Shown here: positions 11,505 to 21,095 of the stretch, piece by piece
Position numbering within the stretch: position 1 is the first letter of the stretch
How the letters are laid out: the number at the start of each line of letters is the position of its first letter
Assembly: GCA_950295325.1 (NCBI GenBank)
Contig: OX485803.1
Span: forward strand, 66,663,554-66,727,553
Direction: 5' to 3'
From: Polytrichum commune
Taxonomy: Eukaryota; Streptophyta; Polytrichopsida; Polytrichales; Polytrichaceae
DNA length: 64,000 nucleotides
Notes under the pieces: model-generated
Told to the model about the DNA's origin: nothing
What the model saw: the letters and a program-made list of their open reading frames with translations, nothing else
Database searches by the model: none
Position numbers and translations under genes: made by a program

Positions 11505-11567
11505 TCATATGTTACTGCTCATTGCTCATGTGTTACTGCTCACCGCTCACTGCTCATCGCTCATAAG
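11505..11567 (-). repeat. Right terminal inverted repeat cluster of TE1
   Basis: Several units of GCTCATNNGTTACT and GCTCAYTGCTCA. Read from outside inward the minus strand gives TGAGCGATGAGCAGTGAGCG, closely matching the plus strand at 57211-57250 (TGAGCGTTGAGTGGTGAGCA and on). It abuts the NB-ARC frame. Confidence 0.75.
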
Positions 11568-12485
11568 ATAGCTTCCCTCGGAACACATTGAGAATCAGTT
11601 TTGATGAGCTCGATGAAAGGGAAAAAAAGATGTTCATGGATTTATGTTGTTTCTTTTGCAAAGACTCAAGTATTTGTGGTGTGAAATTTACACAAGAAAG
11701 AATACTTAGATGCTTTGATGATGATGATGAAGACATTATAGCACGAACTTTTGAGCAGTTGCAAGACAAATCATTGTTAAAAGTTGATGAAAATGGTGTT
11801 TTGGATATGCATGATCAATTGCGAAATATGGGTCGTATGATTGTGGAAAAAGAATACCCATGCTCTCGAATATGGGATTTCTCTTCATCAACATTCATTG
11901 ATTATTGTAATCAAAAGGTATGTCGTACAAACGTAACCATTTTTTTTCTCTAATATCAAATATGAAGTTATGTCTGGAAATTAAAAATTGTAACCATGAG
12001 CAATAATAAATTAAGATTAAAAATAAAATTTCCGTAGTCTAATGTTTGTTTTCCACGCAGGACACAAAATCAATTGAAGGCATGTCATTTACAAATTTTG
12101 AGAAAGGAGTGACATTTGCACCCATTGTACAAGCGCATAATCTACGATTGTTAAGTGTTCACAATTGCGAGGATGTGCACCTTCTTTTTGCTATCCTCAA
12201 TGGAACCGCCAAACTCAAAAGGTTGAGGATCCATTTCAAAACCGAATGTGATGATTTTTTAGCAACGCAACAAACATTCAACAATGATTTCAAAGAGATT
12301 GCGAAACAAAAATTGAAGAAATTAATTGTACTTGAAATATACAAAGGTCAAATCACAAACTATTTTCCATTTGATGTTCTCTATTTCACAACTTTGAAAG
12401 CATTACACTTTGTAGGGTGTGAAACATTGGATGAGTTTCCAAATGAACTTCAAAGCATAATCTCCTTGGAGGAATTATGCATTAT

Positions 12486-14066
12486 ACAATGCAAATCCTT
12501 GAAGAAGATTCCCGGAGGATTAGGGGGTTTGACAAGTTTGAAGGTACTTCGCATGTGGGAGTGTGAGGCCTTGGAAGAGTTTCCATCCGGAGTGTGCACA
12601 ATCGTGGCGTTGGAGGAATTGAATTTCGGTGGATGCAAATCCTTGAAGAAGATTCCGGGAGGATTAGGGGGTTTGACAAATTTGAAGAAACTCTACATGG
12701 ATGAATGCGAAGCATTGGAAGAATTTCCATCCGGAGTGTGCACGCTCGTGGCGTTGGAGGAATTGAATTTCGGTGGATGCAAATCCTTGAAGAAGATTCC
12801 AGGGGGATTAGGGGGTTTGACAAGTTTGAAGAAACTCTACATGGATGGATGCGAAGCATTGGAAGAATTTCCATCCGGAGTGTGCACGCTCGTGGCGTTG
12901 GAGGAATTGAATTTCGGTGGATGCAAATCCTTGAAAAAGATTCCAGGGGGATTAGGGGGTTTGACAAGTTTGAAGAAACTCTACATGTGGGAATGTGAGG
13001 CCTTGGAAGAGTTTCCATCCGGAGTGTGCACACTCGTGGCGTTGGAGGAATTGAATTTCGGTGGATACAAATCCTTGAAAAAGATTCCAGGGGGATTAGG
13101 GGGTTTGACAAGTTTGAAGAAACTCTACATGTGGGAATGTGAGGCCTTGGAAGAGTTTCCATCCGGAGTGTGCACGCTCGTGGCGTTGCAAGAATTGAGT
13201 TTCCCTAGATGCAAATCATTGAAGAAGATTCCGGGAGGATTGGGGGGTTTGACAAGTTTGAAGAAACTCTACATGGATGGATGCGAAGCATTGGAAGAAT
13301 TTCCATCCGGAGTGTGCACGCTCGTGGCGTTGGAGGAATTGATTTTCGGTGGATGCAAATCGTTGAAGAAGATTCCGGGAGGATTAGGGGGTTTGACAAG
13401 TTTGAAGAAACTCTACATGTGGGGATGTGAGGCCTTGGAAGAGTTTCCATCCGGAGTGTGCACAATCGTGGCGTTGGAGGAATTGAATTTCCATGGATGC
13501 AAATCCTTGAAGAAGATTCGGGGAGGATTGGGGGGTTTGACAAGTTTGAAAGTACTTAAGATGTGGGAGTGCGAGGCCTTGGAAGAATTTCCATCCGGAG
13601 TGTGCACACTCGTGGCATTGGAGGAATTGAATTTCGGTGGATGCAAATCCTTGAAAAAGATTCCAGGGGGATTAGGGGGTTTGACAAGTTTGAAGGAACT
13701 TCACATGTGGGAATGTGAGGCCTTGGAAGAGTTTCCATCCGGAGTGTGCACAATCGTGGCGCTGCAGGAATTGAGTTTCCCTAGATGCAAATCATTGAAG
13801 AAAATTCCGGGAGGATTAGGGGGTTTGACAAGTTTGAAGAAACTCTACATGGATGGATGCCAAGCATTGGAAGAATTTCCATCCGGAGTGTGCACGCTCG
13901 TGGCGTTGGAGGAATTGAATTTCGGTGGATGCAAATCGTTGAAGAAGATTCCGAGAGGATTAGGGGGTTTGACAAGTTTGAAGAAACTCTACATGTGGGG
14001 ATGCGAGGCCTTGGAAGAGTTTCCATCCGGAGTGTGCACAATCGTGGCGTTGGAGGAATTGCCAGC
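12486..14066 (+). repeat. Eleven 144-bp (48-aa) LRR super-repeats
   Basis: Each unit encodes two LRRs: CKSLKKIPGGLGGLTSLKKL and YMWECEALEEFPSGVCTLVA with EELNFGG. Eleven units, nearly identical in DNA. Variants such as SFPRCKSL (units 6 and 10), the DG/WE/WG position and LTNL (unit 2) show a higher-order pattern: units 6-7 and 10-11 resemble each other, as expected from unequal crossing-over or gene conversion. Confidence 0.95.
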
Positions 14067-14069
14067 AAC

Positions 14070-14235
14070 CGAGGCTAACCAGCTCTACTATTACGGAGAC
14101 GGCCAGCAGCCAAGGCTAACCAGCTCTACTGTTACGGAGACGGCCAGCAGCCAGGGGCTAACCAGCTCTACTGTCACGGAGACAGCCAGCAGCCGAGGCT
14201 AACCAGCTCTACTGTCACGGGACTGCCAGTAGCTG
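14070..14235 (+). repeat. Minisatellite, about 42 bp, four units
   Basis: Unit like GAGGCTAACCAGCTCTACTG followed by TYACGGAGACGGCCAGCAGC. It starts exactly where LRR homology ends and runs into the LTR-element fragment ending at 14814. Confidence 0.9.
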
Positions 14236-14239
14236 AGGG

Positions 14240-14814
14240 CTAGTAGGAGCTGCATCAACTAAACTAGAATTAACTTGGTTACTTGGGAGGAGCCACTTAA
14301 AGGGTGATCGGGTTGTTACCAACAAATGAAGTGTTAAGCTCTAAAGGGCATTTAGAAGATAGCTTAAGTGAGGCATTAGATTGACGAGTAAGTAAGCTCA
14401 TTAGAGTAGTATTGTGCGTGTGGTTTTGTGTGAACAAGTGTACATACCATTGGGAAGAGATAATAGCGTTTCTGAACGCTTGTTACTTCTCTCTTTACTA
14501 AATTAAGTACACGAGTTGATGGATAATGTTAAGGACTCGGGTGATGGCAAAACAAAGGAAGCCAAAACTAAGGTTGTAAGGGGAATTTCTCTAAGGGCTT
14601 GCATGGCCAAGGCCGCGGGTTGGACCCTTGAAAAATCAAATTCCATCATGAGCCAAGAGGCTCAAGATAATAAAGCAAGTTGAGTTAAGATGAAGTGAGT
14701 ACCTTGGACATGGGAGCTTCATAGCAATCCACATTATGGTGTTATGAAGTGAATGTGATTCTCAAAACCATCACCCGGACTAGGACGCTAAAGGGTGGTG
14801 GGTTTGGCCTCACA
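14240..14814 (+). mobile_element. 5'-truncated LTR fragment (same family as 16078-17015)
   Basis: It ends with CGGACTAGGACGC...GGGTTTGGCCTCACA, the terminal motif of the two complete family members at 17015 and 60474. It contains the short conserved frame at 14519-14683. No 5' end (TGTGAGCCC) or target duplication is seen on the left; it joins the minisatellite and the broken LRR gene. Confidence 0.65.
14519..14683 (+). CDS. Short ORF (54 aa) conserved inside the LTR family
   Basis: It encodes MDNVKDSGDGKTKEAKTK, then VVRGISLRACMAKAAGWTLE, and ends NKAS. Related peptides occur at the same place, about 130-200 bp before the 3' end, in the other two copies: 60155-60271 has RGISLRACVAKAAGWTLE, and 59948-60025 has a similar N-terminus (MENVEHSRDSKTKEAKTK); the copy ending 16884 has STLEKANA...NKAS. 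I know no function; a gag start or a small accessory peptide are guesses. Confidence 0.5.
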   Translation: MDNVKDSGDGKTKEAKTKVVRGISLRACMAKAAGWTLEKSNSIMSQEAQDNKAS

Positions 14815-15742
14815 TGTACTATTTTCTAATCCTAAATCTAACTTAGGTTTATGGGATCGACTCTTACGTTGCATTCCCCACACATTCAATCAACCCTCAC
14901 TTGACTAAGCAATAACCTTTGACTCTTTTCCTCTTTAGCATTTTCACTTTTTTGGGTGTGGATTTAAATTCTTAAGAGGTGAAAAAAAAGAAAACATGCA
15001 GGCCCACTTAAGTGAACAATTCCAAACATGGGATAGGCATGCTCATGTCAATCTTCAGTTGGGTTAGAGCACCACCTCTAGAATCCTCCCTCCAATTGAC
15101 ATTCGCCACAATACCACATGTGACGGGCTGACCTTTGATGTGCACTATGTTGAAGACTGAGGCTTCACCCTCTTGTCTTCCACACCATACCACAACTAGG
15201 GAATTACCCTCTCCACTGGATAACGATAAAAACAGTTACAAAAATTCTTCATTCCTTAATTAATAAATTCACTTTGAAGAATGTCATACCTTAAGCAATT
15301 TGCCCTCCCCCTGCAAGTTAGCACTCATACTCGACCGTGATGCAAACTCAACTCAATCACCTAGCAATTGTCTAACCAAACAAATCCCAACTCTAAAAGC
15401 ATTGACTTACCCTGACCATAACTTGGAAACTTACCCCAATGTGAGTGTCAAAGTTGACTTCTCCGAAAATTAATTATACCTCTAGATTTTAGTGAGCTAA
15501 TGATCGCGCTATTAATATTATGTCCTTATGTCATCCCAAGAAGGTTTAGAACATCACCTCGGCCGTGCTCCTTCCTCAAATCAAAATGACTAAATGAAAT
15601 TACAATTCAATCCAAGAAATCAAAATTGGACTAACCTAGCCAATGATCAAAATAAAAACCCCATAGAGGTACCTTGCCTCGAGTGCTCCTTCCAAACCCT
15701 CAAGTTTGTGCCTCCAAGCTTCGATTTCCTAATCCCGCTTTA
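14815..15742 (-). mobile_element. Probable internal part of a minus-oriented LTR element
   Basis: It lies downstream (minus strand) of the LTR and primer-binding site at 15743-15765. A 61-codon minus frame at 15193-15008 is the longest; I recognise no gag or pol motif. No right partner LTR is visible because the region meets the fragment ending at 14814. Confidence 0.35.
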
Positions 15743-15760
15743 CTCCCGGCGGACGCACCA
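15743..15760 (-). other. Primer-binding site, tRNA-Gly-like
   Basis: The minus strand reads TGGTGCGTCCGCCGGGAG four bases after the LTR end CTGACA. The complement ends in CGGACGCACCA, as the 3' end of a tRNA-Gly(UCC)-type molecule with CCA. This supports the retrotransposon reading of the family. The tRNA identity comes from memory of plant tRNA-Gly sequences. Confidence 0.55.
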
Positions 15761-15764
15761 TTTA

Positions 15765-18552
15765 TGTCAGCCCTAAACCCCCATCCTTATGCGTCGTAGT
15801 CCGGGTGGGAGCCTAAGGTCCACATGCACTTACTTGACCTTGCTTAGTTTTATACTTGAACCCCAATACTCCAATAATGTGAATATCAAAGCACACAACT
15901 TCATTCAAATGCCACAAGGTCACAAACATTAAAAAATATTATTCTTCCTTGCAGTATAGCACCTGCTCAAGCAAATGTTAATCTCAACACTACCCTCTAA
16001 ACTCTTAAATCCACTAGCACAAACTACCCTAGGTTGGGGTTTTGCTAAAGCCAAGTTAACATTCGGCTTGAAATCCCTGTGAGCCCAAAATGGTGCTCAC
16101 ATGTGTTATTAACCCTTTGAAACCATTAGGAGTTACATTTTGATGTTTTATAATTATTCTCAAAAATATAAAAAGAATGAGGTTTGGTGTGAAGTTATGT
16201 TTAGGCCTTAGGCTTATGTGGTGTAGTTAATTAGAAGCTTAGCGGCATGAAGGAAGTTCTTTGGTTAGGTGAGTGTAGCATGTGGTGGACCAAGGGGAGC
16301 TCCTTGACTTTAAATATTTGAATTGGGATACATCTTGTTGGTTTAGGAGTTGAAGGCTTAGCGGATAGGATAAGAGCATACGAAGTAGGCGAGGATCGAG
16401 GGGTTTACTTGGCGAATAGGATAAGAGCCTATGAAGTAGGAGAGGATCGAGGGGCTTATCTTGAGCTTTGAGGGGTGCTCACCCTTCCCTTCCCCTATAT
16501 ATTCATTTCTCTCACCTTCTTCACTCACTTGTGTTCCTATTCATTCTCTCTTCCTTCGCGCTCTTCCATCTTGCACGTGTGTGTGGACACATGAGCATGT
16601 TGTATTGAGAGGGGAGTGTGGGTAAAGGGGAGAGGTTCATACAAGGCCCCCTTACCCTCTCCCTTCCCCTCTCCTTCTCTCTCTCTCTCCCTCTTGTTGT
16701 TCCTCTCATAGAATTGAGTTTTAGAATTAGAGTTGTGTGGGAATCAATAGAAGGATTAGTGGAATTAGTAGAATTCATAGAGACTTGTAGGGGACTTAGT
16801 AAGGTTAAGTGTAGTAGTTGGTCGACCCTTGAGAAGGCCAATGCTCTACCTATTCAAGAGACTAGCATTAATAAAGCATCATGATTTCAAGTGAGTTGGG
16901 AGCTTGTTGAGATGGAAGTACATTCCATGTTACCACGAGCTTTGGTATGACACATGTGATTCTCAAAACCATCACCCGGACTATGACGCTTAAGGGTGAT
17001 GGGTTTGGCCTCACAATCCCCCCTTCCCACTACAACTTCTTGTTAAATCCCCACTGGGTAATTGAAATTCTATCCTCCTTTTAACCCTGCCCAGCTGTAA
17101 TTGTAAGTATTGTTCTACCTCATAACCTCCTTTGTTCCTAGTTAGCTAGTCCCTGCCTTCGGCCTCCTAGTGCCCTGGTCCTCGTATTTTCCAACAGAGG
17201 TGCCTCTTCCCTGGTTTTGTGAACTAGGCAGCTGAATGCCCTCCACCCTAGTCCTCGCTCCCGTAGTTGAATGTGAGCACGGCAGTTGCTCCCTCGTGTG
17301 TCGGTGCAGCTTGTGAATTGGTTGTTGACAGCGGCAGTGCCTAGCCAGCGTGTCATTCGTCCTCACCGAAATTGCAAGGAGGTGAGTAATGGCCGTTCTG
17401 CCCCCCAGACCTGCTACCGGAAGTTGCTTCCTCCCTCATCCTCATCCTTCACATGACAACCAAACTGCAAATCTAATATGTTGCACACGATGATCAGTGC
17501 TCCAAATTCGGCAGATTGATCAGTTGGTCGCTCCACTAATCACAACTCTTGACAATGAGACAGTCTTCCACAGCTTAAACTCGAGGCATTGTTGTCTTAC
17601 GCGGCTCCAATGAGGCTTCAATTCGGTCCCAACATTCACCCACCTTCTAGCCAGCTCCTGAGGTTGCGCAGTTGCTGCCCGCATGAGAGCTCGATCAAAA
17701 TGTTGCCACAGATTCCCGCCAGTGGCTCTTCGATTAGCAGACCTCCCCTTGTTCTCGGTCAACAAGAATCCTTAGATTCGGGCCTTCCCGAGATCAACCA
17801 ACTCAGCCAAATCTAGCTAAACCCCCCTCTTGCGCTTCTTCAGTGCGCCAAGCTCACTCTGGTTTAGGGCTTAGAAGGGTTCGGCATTTCGCCCAGCTAC
17901 CTCTCAATGCTTCCCTAGCGAGAGGGTTGAGCCTTCTCCCGCCAGCATTTTTCCCTTGCCATTCTCGTTCTTTCTGTTTGCTTCCCTGTAAGCTTTCATG
18001 AGACTATCTTGGCATTCGTAAAGCCAGAATTCAATTCGGCTTCAGCTCGAGTTGCATCCCAGTGCCTTCCGCCCTGCGATGTATCACTGAACCTCAAAAA
18101 ACATAGAAATCCAACAGGGCTCCGCCCTTGCTGAAGCCTAGCTGATCTGTTCAGCCACACCTTCCCAAGAGATAGAACAGAGAGCCCTCCCCGAACCGAA
18201 CAGGGGAGGCCTTCACAGATCTGGGAATCCAACAACACCCAATCCGTTGTAACAACCTTCCTTCTTAAATGAACCCACTCCAAGCCTAAAACGAACAACC
18301 CTACACCTTAAAGTAGTTGCTTGGTTTACACCCAAGCCGCATCCCAAGCCTTAATCAACAGTCAACTAATCATGATTTAGCCCACAAGCCTTTACTCCTA
18401 TTGACGCCAATTCAAATCTTCAACCTTAACTCTAATCCAAACACAAAAGCTTCATTTTTTTCAATATTTTAAAAGATTGAATAAATACCGAGTCTAAGTT
18501 TTAACAACCTTTTAGGATCAAGAACACATGTGGGCACCCTTTTGGGCTCACA
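15765..18552 (-). mobile_element. LTR in minus orientation, interrupted by a solo LTR
   Basis: The minus-strand 5' end at 18552 reads TGTGAGCCCAAAAGGGTGCC, like the start at 58281. The 3' end at 15765 matches the family terminus (CCCGGACTACGACGC...GGGGGTTTAGGGCTGACA). Without the nested insertion 16078-17015 it is about 1.85 kb. Its middle (17100-18300) is GC-rich. Flanks TTTAT and GTCAT are not a clean target duplication, but the left one is internal if this is a 5' LTR followed by a primer-binding site. Confidence 0.6.
16078..17015 (+). mobile_element. Solo LTR (938 bp) with target duplication ATCCC
   Basis: It starts TGTGAGCCCAAAATGGTGCT and ends GGTTTGGCCTCACA (TG...CA ends, with TGTGAG/CTCACA inverted tips). 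ATCCC stands directly on both sides (16073-16077 and 17016-17020). A TATA-like CTATATATT lies near 16493. No primer-binding site follows, so it is a solo LTR nested in the minus-oriented LTR. The frame 16618-16884 ends with the family peptide ...STLEKANA...NKAS. Confidence 0.85.
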
Positions 18553-18559
18553 GTCATAC

Positions 18560-18810
18560 TAAAACCCGCCCACAATGATGTACGGGTTTGGGTCGACCAA
18601 CCCAAACCTCATAAGGGTCATACTAAAACCCGCCCACAATGATGTAGGGGTTTGGGTGGACCGACGCAAACCTCATAAGGGTTATACTAAAACCCGCTAA
18701 CACTAGTGGAGGGGTTTGGGTCGACTGACCCAAACCTCATAAGGGTCATACTAAAACCCGCCAACACTAGTGGAGGGGTTTGGGTCGACTGACCCAAACA
18801 CACCACCACA
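18560..18810. repeat. GGGTCG palindrome array, third locus
   Basis: Four units like GGTTTGGGTCGACTGACCCAAACC, with linkers CTCATAAGGGTCATACTAAAACCC of about 65-bp period. The arms are less perfect than in the array at 4240-4462. Confidence 0.85.
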
Positions 18811-19035
18811 AAATCCGGCGTATAATGCGGCGGATATTGCGAGGTGTGTTGAATTTGAGCTCATTGCAAAGTTCACGGTGGGCTTGCATGTTGTGGATAG
18901 GTGCTCATGAACGGTAGCGTGCACGAACCTTGAAGTACAGCTCCGACTAAGAGTTCTCTCTACAAATTCAGGAGTGGGAGAAAAGCAAAAAAAGGACCGA
19001 CTTTTGGGGGGTGCACCCCTTTATACTAAAAGCCT
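18811..19035 (-). promoter_or_regulatory. Promoter-like module next to the palindrome array
   Basis: ACAAAATCCGGCGTATA at 18814-18830 recurs at 6420-6436 inside TE1. On the minus strand TTAGTATAAAGGGG (19030-19017) is followed by pyrimidine-rich DNA, like the module at 4625-4580. It may be a remnant of a third element copy. Confidence 0.35.
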
Positions 19036-20066
19036 CACCTAGAGTCTTGCTACTTCTTAACCCATATTCTTTGTGGACTAATGTAAATGAGCTTGATTAC
19101 AAAAGGAGCACCTTCTCTCTTTCAAAATTCACATATACTTCCACTGTAAGTAAAACTCTAGTGAGAAGTAAAAAATTCTTATTTTTCGGCAATTTTGAAA
19201 AATAATAAATTATATATTCGGCAAAAAATGCCAATAATATTCCAAAAATTTCGGCATCTATTTTTAGAATTATTTTCTGTCGAACCTGTTATTAAACTAC
19301 GGGTTTTCAACTGGTTTGAAAATAGAGTTAACTCTACAATCTATGTCATGAGCATGTTGAAACTCACGATACAACATCCCAGATGGAACTCACATATTCC
19401 ATGCCCATTTCATGATATTAGTTGCAAATGGAATGTTTGGGTATGAACACATCGCAATTTATGTCTTACATTGAAACTTAGATTTATATAAATAGGTTAC
19501 AATGTCAAAATGCCTCAAGGTTCCCTTTTTCATCTTTGTCCACAGAAATTGAACAGCCGAACATTTCCAAGTGACCAATCATGAACTTGGGATCCACCCA
19601 ACATTCTTCCTCTATCAGTGCCCAAGCCTACTACACGCAGCCCACATGATGCAAGATCTTTAATTTTGTGCCCCAATTCACCATGAATATGCTGAGAGGC
19701 CTTTCAAAAATGGCATGGCACTATGTAGCTCTAAAACAACATTCTACAATTTTGCATGTGCTAAAGTACCTAGTTTACAAACAATCACGAAAGCTGAGGG
19801 GTCCCACCTCCCCTCGGTGAAGGCGCATTTTCTCTTTTGGTTTTATGCATTGGTGTTGGCTTTGTTGGCCTTCTGTCTCAAATCAACAATAAAATTAAAA
19901 AATAAAAAAATATAGAAAATACAATTACGACTTAGATACAACCCTTAAGTATCTAACCTGATTCTTTTACCATCAATTTAATTAAAAATCATTGAAAAAA
20001 AATCCAATCTTATTAGTTGCTATTGCTACTCATCTACAGACACAAGTGTTCCTAGAAATGATGAAG
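19036..20066. other. Intergenic, no gene recognised
   Basis: AT-rich DNA with only short unsupported frames. I see no domain, tRNA or clear repeat. Confidence 0.5.
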
Positions 20067-20450
20067 TACTACACTAAATATGATATTTTGTGTCACCAAT
20101 TCTAATTGTCTTGCTCAATACTAATTGTAAACTGCGCTATAGCATCACCAACACTAAATGTTAACACCACATTATTTGTCATTCCTTGTAAATATTTTTT
20201 GGGGGATTATAGATGTACAGTGTTGCAATTACTGTCACTTACCAAGCAATTTTTCATCCAATTTTCAATCATCCATTACTGTATTTCATCATAAGTTGCT
20301 GACAAGAGAAGGTAGGGTTTTGGCAACCGGATGAACTCATTCACCGTCCATGGCAGTATTTGTTCACTTATTCATAAGAAGTGTCATCCGAAAACTTACC
20401 ATAGTTTTATTAAATACCAAATGACAGTAAATATCGTATTTAGTGTAGTA
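20067..20450 (+). mobile_element. MITE, TIR TACTACACTAAATATGATAT
   Basis: The left end TACTACACTAAATATGATAT pairs with the right end ATATCGTATTTAGTGTAGTA. About 384 bp, no coding. A second copy in opposite orientation lies at 20709-21095, and a third member of the TIR family at 44039-44367. Confidence 0.8.
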
Positions 20451-20708
20451 GGATTGACATTGAGTTAATGATTATACCTACATACAGTAAATCAATAGAA
20501 CCTGGAAATCATTAAATAGAATGAGTGATACTTCTAGGTTCAGGATTAGAAACTCCTTCAATATTTGTGGGACCCATTAAAGTTTGATTTAGTCATGAAG
20601 TTGGGGGACGAGTTTGTCTACTACAATTCCCAAAATTCTACAAACAGATTAAACTAAGTGTCTATTGCTTTGCAACTTTGAACTCCCAAACCCAAACAAG
20701 TGTAGGTG

Positions 20709-21095
20709 AACTACACTAAATATGATATTTAGTGTCATATGGTATGTAAGATCACTATGGCACCTTTTCGGATAGCACTTCTTATGAATAAGTGAACAAA
20801 TACTTTCATGGATGATGGATGAATACATCCATTGGCCGAAACCCTACCTTCTCTTGTCGGCAACTTATGATGAAATATTGTCATGGATAGTTCAAATTTG
20901 GATGAAAAACCACTTGGTAAGTGATAGTAATTGTAACACAGTAAATCTATAATCCCCAAACAATTTACAAGGAATGACGAATAATGTTGGGTTAACAGTT
21001 AGCATGGTTTAATGACACAACACCGTGGTTTACAAGTAGTGTATCGAGCAAGACAATTAGAATCAGTGACATTAAACATCATATTCAGTGTAGTT
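20709..21095 (-). mobile_element. Inverted second copy of the same MITE
   Basis: The interior (ACTTCTTATGAATAAGTGAA, CCTACCTTCTCTTGTCGGCA) is the reverse complement of 20200-20390. TIRs ACTACACTAAATATGATATT and ATATTCAGTGTAGT. Together with 20067-20450 it makes a large inverted repeat with a loop of about 258 bp. Confidence 0.8.

Larger units (their letters stand above)
1..11567. mobile_element. Large TIR DNA transposon, copy 1 (TE1), left end cut by the window start
   Basis: Bases 3-29 carry TGAGC-type motifs (ATGAGCGGTAAC, TGAGCAGTGAGG). At 11505-11567 the same motifs recur as reverse complement (GCTCATATGTTACTGCTC, then repeated GCTCAYTGCTCA units), so both ends are clustered inverted repeats. 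GGTAATAGGGCC at 44-55 and GGAAATAGGGCC near 11369-11381 lie just inside each end. The interior holds a minus-strand ParB-methyltransferase gene and a plus-strand SWIM transposase. Immediately right of 11567 an NB-ARC reading frame starts in mid-domain, so the element appears to have inserted into a resistance gene. The target duplication cannot be read because the left flank is outside the window. A MULE-like superfamily is inferred from the transposase, not from the ends. Confidence 0.75.
11580..14240 (+). pseudogene. NB-ARC-LRR resistance gene, 3' remnant
   Basis: Exon 11580-11918 encodes the end of an NB-ARC domain: TLRISFDELDEREKKMF (ARC region, as in TIR-NB-LRR proteins) and the MHD motif (MHDQLRNMGR). 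A donor AAG|GTATGT leads to exon two from 12061 (acceptor CACGCAG|GAC), phase 0, with DTKSIEGMSF as in TNL linkers, then LRRs. Such proteins are intracellular immune receptors. The P-loop and any TIR domain are missing because TE1 interrupts the gene. The 3' end is lost too: after the last VALEEL at about 14062 the frame enters unrelated tandem repeat DNA and stops at 14202. So both ends are replaced by mobile DNA and the gene is probably not functional. Confidence 0.85.

Noticed and set aside
12482-13162. Long minus-strand frame opposite the LRR array
   Set aside because: It is a shadow of the tandem LRR units; any in-phase 144-bp repeat keeps the antisense frame open.
17138-18298. GC-rich frames at 17100-18300 as genes
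   Set aside because: They lie inside the minus-oriented LTR and show no domain; GC-richness alone keeps them open.
19195-19446. Frame of 83 codons
   Set aside because: AT-rich, no similarity or splice context.
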